A stretch of DNA of 64,000 bases from positions 212,144,851-212,208,850 of the forward strand of contig NC_080671.1 of assembly GCF_030247195.1 (NCBI RefSeq), given 5' to 3'. Shown piece after piece: positions 1 to 11,515 of the stretch. This stretch comes from Topomyia yanbarensis. Taxonomy: Eukaryota > Arthropoda > Insecta > Diptera > Culicidae. Under the pieces are notes generated by a model that saw only the letters and a list, made by a program, of their open reading frames with translations, ran no database searches and was not told where the DNA came from. Made by a program: the position numbers and the translations under genes. Position 1 is the first letter of the stretch. Each line of letters begins with the position of its first letter.

Positions 1-620
1 GCAAATGGAAAACCCACAGAAACACCATCGCATGGTCCGAAAAAAAACCTGTTTTAATTGCACCTAGCGGTGCAATTGTGCCTTTCTCAATCATGAACAT
101 GAGAATGTTTGCGTTGTTTATATTCATTAAAAGCTTTCAAATGCATATATTACATTTTATTATTATATATGCAATGACAAATATACAAGAAAAGAAATCA
201 ATATTCGAGTTCTAAAATTTTGAAAAAGAAAAAAACAGCCACGGTAATAATGAACTGAAAAAGGATGCGAAATCGGCAGTCCCAAAAAGTGGATTTTAAT
301 AAAAAAAAAAATTTCGTTATAACATAAAATCTCGACGTTTCATGCATTTTAAAGATGTTTGGCATCAAAAATACGAATTCGATTTCTGAAATTTCATGGG
401 GTCCTTTGAAAAAAATTTTGAGTTCCGGCTTATATGGGAATTTCATATGTGATCGGACGGTTCAGTCTATATTTCCGGAACCATATAAGCGATCCGTGCG
501 AAATTTTATAGACATCTGTGGGGATAATATAGCTATCATTTGGAGCTAAGTTTGTGAAAATCGGCCCAACCATTTCCGAGAAACTGATATGGTCAAGGCT
601 CCGAAAATGGCAACCACAGG
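1..620 (+). repeat. Diverged copy of the interspersed repeat also at 37.7-42.3 kb
   Basis: The start carries the same landmark (AGCGGTGCAATTGTGCC followed by TTTCTCA) found at about 37.7 and 40.6 kb. The stretch from about 330 to 600 aligns by eye with the ~0.48-kb monomer there: a CTCGACGTTT block, a GCATCAAAAAT block, a 'TTCCGGAACCA' block and a final 'CTAAGTTTG..AAATCGG' block. It lacks the CA/CATA microsatellite and is much more diverged, so it is probably an older insertion. The ORFs here (198-446 minus, 355-549 plus) have no recognisable domain and I do not call them genes. Confidence 0.6.
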
Positions 621-1821
621 CGAAATTTTTTTTATCGAATTTTGCATCAAACTGTTTGTTTTCCGTATGTATATAACTTCTAATATTAAAAAATATAAAT
701 GGTGAGCCCAGAAAAAAATTCCATGTCTGTTATTTATAAAAGTTTGTTGATGATACTTGCATTACCTGAAGATGACTAAAAGACCGTAAGGAGTTAAAAA
801 TGTACACAAAATGCATAATTTCAACTTTTTTCCTGGAACCACATTTTTCCATCGTAGTCTAATTTAAATTTGATAATATTGCTTGAAAAATTGAGATGAA
901 TATGCTTATTTTCAATTGTGAAGTAATGGAAACCATATAACTTGTAACGTGACAGATCAAAAATTCGAAAAAGTTTTGTGGACCACACTAAAAGCATGCA
1001 TACAATGTCTAACCTATATTTTTTCTTACTACTTTGAGTCTACTTTTTGAAATTGTATTGTGAAAACCTTAAAGTTTTATTCATTTTTGAGAAAACACAG
1101 TTGATCTTATGTAACGTGACAGATGTTTTCTGCTGTGAAGCTATTCCATCAAGTTTGATTCAATTACGTCAAAAATGGTGACCATCTTCGATTCTTAAAG
1201 GGGTTTCCCCTTTAAGGTTTCATCTTTATGGGAGACTTCATATTTTGCATTATTAAACAAATAATTTTTATTCAAGAGTAATATTTAAAAAGGGCGTATC
1301 AGAACTTGAATGTATTACTTTCAAAATATATTGTTCGAAAATCGCAATTGGTGTAGCAAAACTATATGATAGCGAGTTCTAGGGAATCAATTCATCTGTG
1401 TAAATATTTTTTGGTTAAATTTTTCAATAAGAAAACAAAAAATGTTAAAACACACAATTGCAAAAAACAATGATTTTTTTGTTAGCGAAAACCTAAAATT
1501 AAAGAAACTGCAATTACATTATTAGTAAGGAAGCATTTTTAACTTCAAGTATGCTTCTAAATTTCTTAGTATTTGCCAGTCATAAATACAATTTTCTTAT
1601 ACAATACTAATACTAAATATAATTTCGAAGCAAAAAATTTCCGTAATATTTTGATTTTTTTCTTCAACAAAATATCTAGTAGTGAAAATACGTCCTTTTA
1701 ATAAATAACTCACAGATACCAAAGGCAAAAACAACACGTTTAAGATTTGATTGCAAATAAAAAATGTTTAAAATATAATTGCATTGTGGAGAAAATAACA
1801 ATAAAAGAATTTAACATATTT
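621..1821. other. AT-rich intergenic DNA with a recurring 15-mer
   Basis: No gene is seen. The only notable feature is the direct repeat TGTAACGTGACAGAT, here at about 945 and 1112. Two further copies lie at about 2898 and 2919, beyond the MITE. The stretch is otherwise AT-rich with stop codons in all frames. Confidence 0.5.
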
Positions 1822-2563
1822 GGGGCCATGCATAAATGACGTAGCATTTTGGGGGGTAGGGAGGGTATACCAAATTTGTGACGAAGTGTGACGAGGAGGA
1901 GGGTAGGGTCAGAAGTTGTGCGACGTAGCATTATGTTTAAAACCCATTGTTTAGAGAAAACAATTTAATGATCCTCCATTCCCAAGAGAAATGAATTTAA
2001 ATTCCAAGTTACTTTTGATGCAGTTTTTCATGAGGTAAATTTTACGATTCGCAGAATTTCAATTTCAAGTTCGCAAAAATACGAAAAGATTTTGTCTGCG
2101 GATTTAACTTGCTACATTAGTTAGCTAATGTTGAATTAAATTTTCACTTCGGAATCAACCAAACTAAATTTAGTGATTTAGATGAACGTATGCTTCTTAG
2201 AATCATTGGCAGCTACAGGATTGAGAAAACTTCTCTTCGTGCTCCCCTTGACATATAAAATTCAAAACAAAACTATCAACACTATATTTGTGATGAAATG
2301 GGCTTGCACGTAATTTGATGTTATAATGAAAATATTGATAAAAGTCGTCAAACATTTCGAAAGGACATGTATTTAAAATAATTGAAAAGTATGTAATTTT
2401 TTTTTCATCACTCGGTCGCTGTGCATGGGACGAGGGGGAGGGGGTAGGTAAATGCTACGTTATTTACGAGGGGGAGGTTAGAATTTTGTGACCAAATGCT
2501 ACGAGGGGGGAGGGAGGGGTCAAAAATCGCTGAAAAAAAGCTACGTCATTTGTGTACGGCCCC
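1822..2563. mobile_element. 742-bp MITE with GGGGCC termini
   Basis: The two ends are inverted repeats. The left end reads GGGGCCATGCATAAATGACG and the reverse complement of the right end reads GGGGCCGTACACAAATGACG; both continue with TAGC, so about 24 bp match with four mismatches. The subterminal DNA on both sides is rich in runs of G (plus strand) with TGCTACG-type motifs. There is no transposase, so this is a non-autonomous DNA element. I could not fix the target duplication; TTT on both sides is the only flank match. The superfamily is unassigned. Confidence 0.75.
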
Positions 2564-3582
2564 TTTCAAAAATAATTTTATTTTTAAATATTATTTTTTT
2601 TATTTTAATTTAATTTTTTTAAATAATTTAATTATAAAATGTATTTCAAAATGGTTTTTCAATTCAAAATTCTCATGAAAACGTGTGTTTAAAAATGCAG
2701 AGGTTTTTCAGTTATTTTAGATTTTTTTCAACATAAAATATTACTTCGTGAAATTACGACCTTTTCATAAGTTATTCATCAACACCAGTATGTTTTTCAA
2801 AATAAACATGAAATTTCCCGTTAATACTCAATTCCCAGACCAAGGATGATTTGTGCACGACTGTCTCGATATGCTTGCTTCAATAAAAATATAGAAGTGT
2901 AACGTGACAGATTCTGGTTGTAACGTGACAGATCATTGAGAATACTCAATATGTGAGGAAGAAAGAGTGGCTATGCAAGACAAGAGATAAAATGAACAGA
3001 AAAAAAAGAAAAGAAAATATCTTTCCACATGTTCTGTCCCAGGATTTTAATAGAGGACATGAAAATTCGATTTGTTTGCATTTGGCAGTAGGCCTTTTTC
3101 AAATGTTTGGCTAGAAATTCCTTACTTCTTCAATGAATAATGTACAAGAAAAGTAAAAATGTTAAATTTAACGGAACAATGTATGATGCCGATATCAAAT
3201 AAAAAATTACAGCTGAGTGGAAAGTGTTAACATTTGGCAGCGAACCAAACCAAGTTTCTCATACTATGATCGAATCAACAAAAATTCCAAGACCATGTAA
3301 ACAATCTCTCTGAACTGTAAAAAAGTGAGGTTAAACATTATCATGCAATGTTCTCCACCGAGAGGTTCACTTTAGTTTGTTTACATAACCAATGAACTTT
3401 GTACCGCGACTCACCACTTCATTTGCCGCGTTGCCAGGAACTCAAGTAAAAATATACAAAACAGTGTTGCCCAAACACACATTTTGAGTCCCACCATTCT
3501 TGCAAAGGTGAAAAAATACTCAACATTCTTGCAATTTTCAAATTTAAAAAAATCATTAAAAAATCACGATAGCTCTAAAAAG
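2564..3582. other. Intergenic, no gene seen
   Basis: AT-rich sequence with no supported ORF. It contains two close direct copies of the TGTAACGTGACAGAT 15-mer (about 2898 and 2919, 21 bp apart) that match those at 945 and 1112. Confidence 0.5.
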
Positions 3583-4514
3583 TCTCATTTCAACGGAAAT
3601 ATTCTTAAAAATGTGTAGTCTTTAGAATAAAAATAAGAAAAAAGGGGGTTAGGTCGGACGAGAAAGGTCTATTACAGAATTCGCCTATCAGGCGGCACTA
3701 GGGAGACTAAAACTTGCAATTCATGTTAGGTAAAGTTTATTAATTTAGGAAAATGACGTTTTCAGTAAAGTTTCTGAGGACGACAAGGACTACTTAATGA
3801 TGTAATGATTAATTTGGATATCACACTCAAGGCAGTGCTAGTGAGCACACACTTCATTATTTCAATATCTCAAAATTGTGTCCACGTAAAAGGGTGGTGC
3901 AGTTAAAAAAAATTGGGAGGCCTATCAAATTGATTTTTATTGAAAGATTTGTTTTTGCTTAGGAAACCTCGCAGGATGATTCTTTTTCCCTATCCTGCAT
4001 TCATTAGAAGAAGAAAAGTTTTATTGCCATGTGTTTTCAAGTAATTTCTCATTTCAACGGAAATATTCTTAAAAATGTGTAGTCTTTAGAATAAAAATAA
4101 GAAAAAAGGGGGTTAGGTCGGACGAGAAAGGTCTATTACAGAATTCGCCTATCAGGCGGCACTAGGGAGACTAAAACTTGCAATTCATGTTAGGTAAAGT
4201 TTATTAATTTAGGAAAATGACGTTTTCAGTAAAGTTTCTGAGGACGACAAGGACTACTTAATGATGTAATGATTAATTTGGATATCACACTCAAGGCAGT
4301 GCTAGTGAGCACACACTTCATTATTTCAATATCTCAAAATTGTGTCCACGTACGTAAAAGGGTGGTGCAGTTAAAAAAAATTGGGAGGCCTATCAAATTG
4401 ATTTTTATTGAAAGATTTGTTTTTGCTTAGGAAACCTCGCAGGATGATTCTTTTTCCCTATCCTGCATTCATTAGAAGAAGAAAAGTTTTATTGCCATGT
4501 GTTTTCAAGTAATT
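3583..4514 (+). repeat. Direct tandem duplication, ~465-bp units (3583-4046, 4047-4514)
   Basis: Two nearly identical units follow each other directly. The second differs mainly by a short ACGT duplication (GTCCACGTACGTAAAAG versus GTCCACGTAAAAG). Each unit is chimeric. Its first ~300 bp resembles the satellite at 62-64 kb ('AATTTAGGAAAATGACGTTTT', 'GTGCTAGTGAGC'). Its last ~150 bp is one monomer of the 170-bp array that follows. The near-identity suggests a recent duplication. Confidence 0.85.
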
Positions 4515-4527
4515 TCCATGATCAGTA

Positions 4528-5455
4528 GGGGAACTAGGGGTATGATGGACATATTAAGGAAATACTAAAATATAACACAGTAAGAGCATTTTTATTTCAA
4601 CATGTAATACTCTATGTTGTAGCTCCATATATTGGCTTTCGAGTGCCCAGTGGTATAATGTTACAAAAATCAATAGGGATCATTTTTTAAAGAATTAGGA
4701 AATGATGAAATATCTGCACTTTTTCCAGACTGCGGGTTAAACGGACATAGGATGGGGGTGTGACGGACATGTTGCGGAAATGATGATCACAACACAAAAT
4801 ATTACAATTTACTGTTCTAACGGATATTTTGAATAGATTGTATTTCTTCCTAATATATATGTTCAATTCGAGGTGAAAAATAACCTTTTAGTGGTCCGAT
4901 TTAGAATTGAAGCAACTGATATTTTCTAATGTGAGCATTTTCTAATATCGTTTTTGCCATTGTTATAAAGAGCGCTATACAATCAGTTCCAATGAACAGT
5001 CACAATCTCCATGTTTGACTGCTAGAATTTCGTTCCTACACGCGAGACTTTTATATAAGGATTAATCAATAGAATTAATCAAGACTGTCCGTCTTGCCCC
5101 ACCAGTACACATATTTTTAAACGTTTGTACTTATTCACGCATAAATCAACTTACCTGTTATTTTCCACGAAGATGTCACTTAAGAGTTACTTAATCGAAA
5201 TAAAGGAAAAAATCCGCGAAAAAATTGATTTTTTCATCGATAAACCTTAAAATCGGAAACTTGAAAATTACATCCGCACGAAGTTGCACTACTGTACACG
5301 TTTAACAGTATTCAAGGTCTGTTAAGTGTTTCATAATTCATGGTTACCCATAATGATAGGGTACACATACAATACAATTGAAGTTTTAATGTTATATCCC
5401 TAAAATAACCACGTGTCCGTCTTATCCCACCTGTCCGTCTTGTCCACAGTTACCC
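4528..5455. mobile_element. 928-bp MITE with TA target duplication
   Basis: The element interrupts a monomer of the 170-bp array. The intact monomer reads ATCAGTAGTGGAAATTGG; here the left side ends ATCAGTA and the right side resumes TAGTGGAAATTGG, so TA is duplicated. The termini are imperfect inverted repeats: GGGGAACTAGGGGTATGATG against GGGTAACTGTGGACAAGACG (reverse complement of the right end). There is no transposase ORF. TA duplication fits the Tc1/mariner group, but assignment rests only on that. Confidence 0.85.
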
Positions 5456-5460
5456 TAGTG

Positions 5461-6450
5461 GAAATTGGTGGGTTGGAAAAATTGGGAGGACGATCAAATT
5501 GATTTTTATTGAAACAATTGTTTTTGCTTAGGAAACCTTGCAGGATGATTTTGTTTGCCTATCCTGTATCCATCAGAAGAAGAAAAAATTTTTGCCGTGT
5601 GTTTTCAAGTAATTTCCATGATCAGTAGTGGAAATTGGTGGGTTGGAAAAATTGGGAGACCGATCAAATTGATTTTTATTGAAAGAATTGTTTTTGCTTA
5701 GGAAACCTTGCAGGATGATTTTGTTTGCCTATCCTGTATCCATCAGGAGAAGAAAATTTTAAAGCCATGTGTTTTCAAATATTTTCCATGATCAGTAGTG
5801 AAAATTGGTGGGTTGTAAAAATTGAGAAGACAATAAAATTAATTCTCATTGAAACAATTGTTTTTGCTTAGGACACCTTGCAGAATGATTCTTTTTCCTA
5901 TCCTGTATCCATCAAAAGAAGAAAATTTTATTGCATGTGTTTTCAAGAAATTTCCATGATCAGTAGTGGAAGTTGGTGGGTTGGAAAAATTGGGAGGACC
6001 ATCAATTTGATTTTTATTGAAAGAATTGTTTTTGCTTAGGAAACCTTGCAGGATGATTTTGTTTGCCTATCCTGTATCCATCAGAAGAAGAAAATTTTAT
6101 TGTCATGTGTTTTCAAGAAATTTCCATGATCAGTCGTGGAAATTGGTGCGTTGGGAAAATTGGGAGGCCAATCAAATTGATTTTTATTGAAAGATTTGTT
6201 TTTGCTTACGAAACCTCGCAGGATGATTCCTTTTCCCTATCCTGCATTCATCAGAAGAAGAAAAGTTTTATTGCCATGTGTTTTCAAGTAATTTCCATGA
6301 TCAGTAGTGGAAATTGGTGGGTTGGAAAAATTGGGAGGATGATTAAATTGATTTTTATTGAAAGAATTGTTTTTGCTTTGGAAACCTTGCAGGATGATTT
6401 TGTTTGCCGATCCTGTATCCATCAGAACATGAAAAGATTTATTCCCATGT
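5461..6450 (+). repeat. Tandem array of a ~170-bp repeat, left block
   Basis: The phrase GAAATTGGTGGGTTGG or a variant recurs at 5461, 5631, 5801, 5969, 6139 and 6310, a period of 168-171 bp. Further monomers lie within 3870-4520 and at 17646-18225, so the Jockey element at 6450-17645 interrupted one array. Each monomer carries a GGTTGGAAAAATTGGGAGG block, a GATTTTTATTGAA block and a CCTATCCTG..ATCAG block. The 158-codon ORF at 6063-6539 is open because two consecutive 171-bp monomers are multiples of three; I do not treat it as a gene. Confidence 0.9.
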
Positions 6451-6688
6451 TTTTTTATATTATTTTCTATTTGATTATATTGTTTTGTTTGCATTACATT
6501 TCTAATTTAGTATATTGGGTGTTCAGCCACAAGTGGTGACTTTTCATCCCTATTGTTTACATGATTCAGTTAATTAAGTTATAATATGCAGTTAAGTATT
6601 TTTTTCAGCAGGATGTTTTAAACCTACTTGTTTTCTGAATAAGGAGCTAAACAAATCTTGTAAACTAACTTATAAACTATAAAGAGAG

Positions 6689-7790
6689 CTAATCGTTGCA
6701 ATTGAAGATTGCAAGTCTGTGCAACTCATTTGTGCTAAACCAGGGAGGACGCTTCAAAATCATTTTCAGAATTTTATTCTGAATCCTTTGAAGCGTTTTC
6801 TTCCTAGTAGCACAACAACTTGCCCAGATTGGAACTGTATATAGCATTTCCGGTCTAAATATTTGTTTATAAATTAATAGTTTGTTCTTTAGGCAGAGCC
6901 TAGAATTCCTATTTATAAGAGGGTATAAACATTTTATATATTTGTTGCATTTTGTTTGGATTCCTTCAATGTGATCCTTAAAAGTGAGTTTTTTATCGTA
7001 AATCAAACCCAAGTATTTATTTTGATCTGTCCACGTTAAATTCAAACCATTAAATTTAATAATATGGTTATTATTTGGTTTAAGAGAAGAAGCTCTTGGC
7101 TTATGCGGAAACACAATCAATTGTGTTTTTGCCGCATCAGTGGAAAGTTTCCAGTTTTTCAGGTAATCATTGAAAATATTCAAGCTTCGTTGCAGTCGAT
7201 TGCAGATAATACGAAGACTTCTCCCAGTGGCTGAGATGCTAGTATCATCACAGAAAAGTGACTTTTTACAGCCAGTAGGTAGATTTGGAAGATCAGAGGT
7301 AAAATTATTGTATAGTATTGGTGCGACACTTGATCCTTGAAGGACGCCTGCTTTAACGGGTAGCTTATTAGATTTACAATTCTGATAAGAAACCTGTAGG
7401 GTACGGTTAGTAAGATAATTTTTAATGTAAATTGGAAAATTGAAATCCCACATTTTGGCAATTAAACCTTTGTGCCAAACACTGTCGAAAGCTTTTTCGA
7501 TGTCTAGAAGAGCAACTCCAGTGGAATAGCCCTCTGAGATATTTGCCTTTGTCATGTTAGTTACTCTCACAAGTTGATGAGTAGTTGAATGTCCAATACG
7601 AAATCCAAACTGCTCAGGAAGAAAAATAGAATTCTCATTGATATGTGACATCATTCTAGTTAGGATGATTTTTTCAAATAATTTACTAATAGAAGAGAGT
7701 AAGCTAATTGGTCGATAGCTAGATGCTTCTGCTGGGTTTTTATCTGGCTTCAAAATCAAAAAATAATTAGAATCAGTTAACAAATCATTG
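6689..7790 (-). pseudogene. Jockey ORF2, C-terminal part (reverse transcriptase)
   Basis: This is the reverse-transcriptase half of the Jockey ORF2. It begins at the motif ILKPDKNP and runs through SYRPISLL, the QFGFR block, and LLDIEKAFDSVWH. It then has the GVLQGSSVAPILYN block, the catalytic box as FCDDTSI (most relatives have FADD or YADD, so Ala is replaced by Cys while both Asp remain), and KYLGLIYD. It ends at a stop at 6689 with no RNase H domain. The 5' side is cut at about 7790 by a block of foreign DNA; the preceding ORF2 piece resumes at 11,516. The frame is open throughout this segment. Confidence 0.9.
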
Positions 7791-7802
7791 TGCTATGGCC
7801 TT

Positions 7803-8160
7803 TTGAAGTAGGGTAATTTGGGGAGAGATGCCGCACATTTTTTAAAAATCGGTCCTTTGATGCAGTAAACCATTCAATATTTGATGAAATCATTTCTATC
7901 AATTACGACAAGTTTCTAAAATACTGTGCAGTGGTTTCTGTCATGAAAAAAAATTCATCAAATTTCCATGAACATTTAAAAATATGCTTTTAATCCACCT
8001 AACAGTGTGATGATACATGTCTTATAACTTGGTGTTTGAGTGTTGCTTCGAACTGTCGCATTGTTGATCTGCGTGCTTCGATAAATCAAAGTTTTTCTCG
8101 CGGAAAAACCTTTCGCTTCGTCTAAAATAACCGACTCAGTTATAGTGCTATAGCCATCGT
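7803..8160. mobile_element. Possible truncated MITE end
   Basis: The sequence GTAGGGTAATTTGGGGAGAG resembles the TA-GGGT ends of the MITEs at 4528 and 60072. No matching inverted end is visible before the ORF1 relic, so at most one end is present. The rest of the segment has no gene. This call is weak. Confidence 0.3.
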
Positions 8161-8305
8161 TCTGAGTGCATTAATTTGTTGTTTTTAAATAACAGGCGTG
8201 ATCGAAATTAATCCATTTCATCTCTCGCCTCCGAATTCCGACTGCGGAATTCACCATTGTTTCATCTCTTTATGCTGTAAAATACCAAAGTAATAAAACG
8301 TCGTC

Positions 8306-9300
8306 ATGAACCAGCTAAACCTAAATCAACCGTGTGGAAAATGCAAAAAAGCAATTGGAGAATCAGACCCAGCTATTTGCGAAGGATTCTGGAATGGAAT
8401 TCGTTACTTTCACAAACTCTGCACCGGTCTAACGAAAGAAGAATTATCTGCCTGTAGTGGGACAAACGTTACATGGATGTGTTACAATTGCCGCGATCTA
8501 TTGGAAGACGTAAGATTCCGCAATTCCGTTAGCTAAGTTGAGTTAGCCCATAAATTGCGAGAAAAGCAGCATGAAAGTGATATAGAATGTGTGAAGCAGA
8601 GTGTCGCGTCACTGAATACTACCGTGGTTAATCTAGTGGAGCGCCTATCTTCGGAAAGCAACGAAAGTGTTAACGAAATTCCTCGCCTATGTTCTACAAA
8701 AATTCAATCCAGTTCGGAAACAGTATCTCCCGATAAAACGATGAAAGATAGTTTTACGCTGTTTTTGACAAACGACGTCAGTGAACAAGAAACTTGTATT
8801 AGACTGCTTAAATGTAAACGATTCTCCAAAAGTCAGAAAACTTGTTTCGAGTTGGCAGGACGTCACAACGTTAGACTACGTCTCGTTCAAGGTGGAATTG
8901 AACGCAAGCTTGAAAAAACGCGCTCTTACATCTAGCACATGGTCTCGTGGAGTGCGATGTAGATAATTTAGGGCAGCGGTTCTCAACCTTGTTTGCTCCG
9001 CGGACCCCTTCGAAATCACCTTGGGTCATCGCGGACCCCTTCGAAATTATCCTGGGTGGTCGCGGATCCCCACTATTTAACATCAATTAATATGCTGTCA
9101 ATATATTATTTTCAGTCTGATACGATAGAAAAAACTTGAAGTTTCAATATCCGTTCGTAAACGATTTTCCTCTTCGTGGACCCCCAGCAACGACATCACG
9201 GCCCCCTAGGGGTCCGCGGAAAAAAATCGCTGATTTAGGGAATTTCGCAATGATGGACCATGGAACCCAAGTGTACGGATGGATTCTCTGTCGCATCGAA
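8306..9300 (+). pseudogene. ORF1 with PHD-like zinc finger, copy 1 (CR1-type ORF1, no ORF2)
   Basis: The N-terminus (8306-8536) carries an ordered Cys/His series, CGKCKKAI then a C-F-H-C set and MCYNC, which looks like a PHD-type finger. It is followed by a coiled-coil-like stretch and a C-terminal domain with WQDVTTLDYVSFKVEL and a STWSRGV motif, as in ORF1 proteins of CR1-like LINEs. It is broken: a stop after RFRNSVS, a frameshift near 8780-8860, and a 259-bp hAT MITE inserted near the C-terminus. After removing that MITE the frame continues to FRNDGPWNP, matching copy 3 at 19.1 kb. No ORF2 follows. The cargo is therefore an ORF1-only element lying inside the Jockey element. Confidence 0.75.
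8974..9232. mobile_element. 259-bp hAT MITE with 8-bp target duplication
   Basis: The left end is CAGCGGTTCTCAACC and the reverse complement of the right end is CAGCGATTTTTTTCC, both followed by a GCGGACCCC block. This is a typical hAT terminus. ATTTAGGG is duplicated directly at 8966-8973 and 9233-9240. The empty site restores the reading frame context of the ORF1 relic, so the MITE inserted into that element after it had arrived. No transposase is encoded. Confidence 0.93.
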
Positions 9301-9399
9301 TCGTGGCTGCCGATGAAGACATTTTTGTTTAATACCTGTTATTATAAGCTATGTAATTTTAAATATTCGTGACTTTTTTTGGTGTTCTATTTTTTGTTT

Positions 9400-11493
9400 T
9401 AGTATTGATCAGTTAGTTAGTGTTGATGTGTCTCTGACCTGCTTGTTTGTGATTTGAGCTGCTGTCGATTATAGTTAAAAATCATTGCGTGATCGGTCCG
9501 TACATTGTGCTTAGTGTCATCTTTTCTTAACGCCAGCTCAAGTGCATTATTTCTGGATCAAATATTTGCATCATCGGTAGTAATTGTTGTGAAAAAGTCT
9601 ATTTTCTGCCTTGGAAAACGAACGATTAATATTTAATACCATTCGACACTACTACATTGAAACGGTGATTCAATTAGACGCTACAGAACGTAGCACGCCA
9701 CCCGCCTAGTATTTGACAAGATACCGTCGTGCTAGCTGAAGATGTTTTGCTGTAATTGTGCTCTGCCTATTGCGCCCAGTGATGAAATGATCACCTGCGA
9801 TGGATTCTGCTCGGATCAATATCATGCCAAATGTGCTACACTGATAATATCAGAAGTTAGAAGCTGCAATAAGCATAAGAATATCTGGTGGGTGTGTAGC
9901 CCTTGTACAACGATCCTGGTCGATGTTCACAAAATTCAAACTTTTCGACGTGAAACGATCGCCGATGCCGCTTCACTTACCCCCGCTCGTGCGGCTTCTG
10001 TGTCTGTTAATGTGGACACTCAAACAGAAAAACCTAGTGCTGATTTTATTGAAGACGTGTCTAATATGAAACAAGCCATTACTGCTATTCAATAATCGAT
10101 TGTCGAAATTAAATGCTCGCGCGTTGATAGATTTTCATTCGTCGAAGAAACTTCACCACTGCACAGTGGTCCAGGAAGCGAAATTAGTGGGAAACAATTG
10201 TTAACGCATTCATCTTTAGGTTTAGAGATTTGGTGTCAGTCTGCTTCCTCATCTCGTACAGATCAGAAGCCAAATAACGCACCGCTTGCGAACAGCACAC
10301 AAACAAAAAATACTATCCGCGCCGCGCCGTTCTAACGTGTACGTGAAACATATAGACACAGGAAAGTTCCGTTGCACCTAACTTCGAGTGAAATGAGTGA
10401 ACAACAAAATAAATTTCGCCCATTACGGGAGAACACAATCGCGATTGATTTTTCGCAAACCCGTCTTAGACCTTCAGTGCGCGAGGTGGAACAGTTGGTC
10501 AAGGTGAAAATGGAACTTGATCTTACAGAGGTATCACACGTCCAGCTTCACCACACCAGGAATGTAGTACTAATAACGTTCAACTCCTTAGCCGAGGCAG
10601 AAAGCTTCGTAGCAAAGAACAACATGCAACATGACGTCGAATATGAAAACGTCAAAACCAAGATCCCCGTGTATATGGATCTCGATCTAACTGAAATAAA
10701 ACTCCATGATCTGGCACCTCGTACTGGCACTGAATATATTAAAAGATTCATGTCGAAGTATGGAGAAGTGGAATGAATCTCTAACGACACATGGAGAAAC
10801 TTTTTCCCTGGCATTCCCAACGGTGTTCGGGTTGTGCGAATGCGACTTAACCAACCTATACCGTCTTATTTAACTTTCGAGGCCAGATCATCGCAAGGTG
10901 TTAACTACATACAAAGAACCCTTTGCACATACCCTGAACAGACGCCCACGTGCCAGTTTTGTAACAAGACGGCACACTACGAAAAGCCATGTGTCAAAAC
11001 AACTAAAGAAAATTCATCTACTACAACCCACACCACCAAACAGCCTTGGACATCTATTGATACACCACAGACAGCCGGTCAAAAAATGCATGCCGGACAA
11101 ACAATATTCCACGGTATCCCAAAGCCAATAGTTAACGTACGCAAGGAAGAAATAAACAAGAAGGAAGACAGCTATACCAGAGTCACACGAAAACACAAAG
11201 AGCACCAGAATCTAACAGCGACGAACAAAGCTCCAACGATGAAGACATGAACGTAAACACGAGCGAGGGAGAGGGCAGACGGACTGAGCAGCAAGCGACA
11301 GTAGGTAATCCTGACCATTGCTCACCACCAAGAAAGAAGATAAACACGAGAGGCGGAAAGCAGTGCGCCCAGAAAGGCAGCAATAATATTTGATTTTTTT
11401 AATATTATTTTACGAATTGTAATTGAATTGTATACGAAATCAAAAAGGCGAATGACCCTTGGGGTTAAAACCTTAATAAACAAACAAACAGAT
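9400..11493 (+). mobile_element. ORF1-only retroelement, copy 2, with (AAAC)n-like tail
   Basis: The element has a ~340-bp 5' leader, one ORF1-like region (9742-11250) and a 3' end with a short AAACAAACAAACA tail at about 11,480-11,492, followed immediately by Jockey ORF2 flank. No endonuclease or reverse transcriptase is present. This suggests an element mobilised in trans. The flanks TTTGGTGTTCTATTTTTT (about 9377-9398) and TTTGGTGTCTTATTTCTT (about 11,494) are similar and may be a diverged target duplication, but that is tentative. The 5' boundary is approximate. Confidence 0.6.
9742..11250 (+). pseudogene. ORF1-like protein: PHD-like finger, RRM-like region, zinc knuckle (broken)
   Basis: The protein starts MFCCNCALPI and carries a C-C-C-C-H-C-C-C series (CDGFCSDQYHAKC, WWVCSPC), a PHD-like finger at residues ~1-55. 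A helical or coiled-coil stretch follows (VSNMKQAITAIQ), where a TAA interrupts at about 10,093. From 10,372 a second block is similar in pattern to an RRM (LRPSVREVEQLVKV, VVLITFNSLAEAESF). A TGA near 10,774 interrupts it. The last block (10,834-11,250) holds a zinc knuckle CQFCNKTAHYEKPC. I infer one original ORF1 of about 500 residues, now cut by at least three stops or frameshifts. The family clade is not certain. Confidence 0.65.
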
Positions 11494-11515
11494 TTGGTGT
11501 CTTATTTCTTCAAAT

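Noticed and set aside
6063..6539. 158-codon ORF as a host gene.
   Set aside because: It is made of two tandem 171-bp monomers and has no start context or domain.
8306..10095. PHD-like fingers as parts of a host chromatin gene.
   Set aside because: Three copies sit within repeats, lack introns, carry LINE ORF1 C-terminal motifs and are broken.
10229..11502. GATTTGGTGTC shared at about 10,229 and 11,491, as a target duplication of a shorter element.
   Set aside because: The left copy lies inside the continuous coding text of the ORF1-like protein, so it is not an element border.
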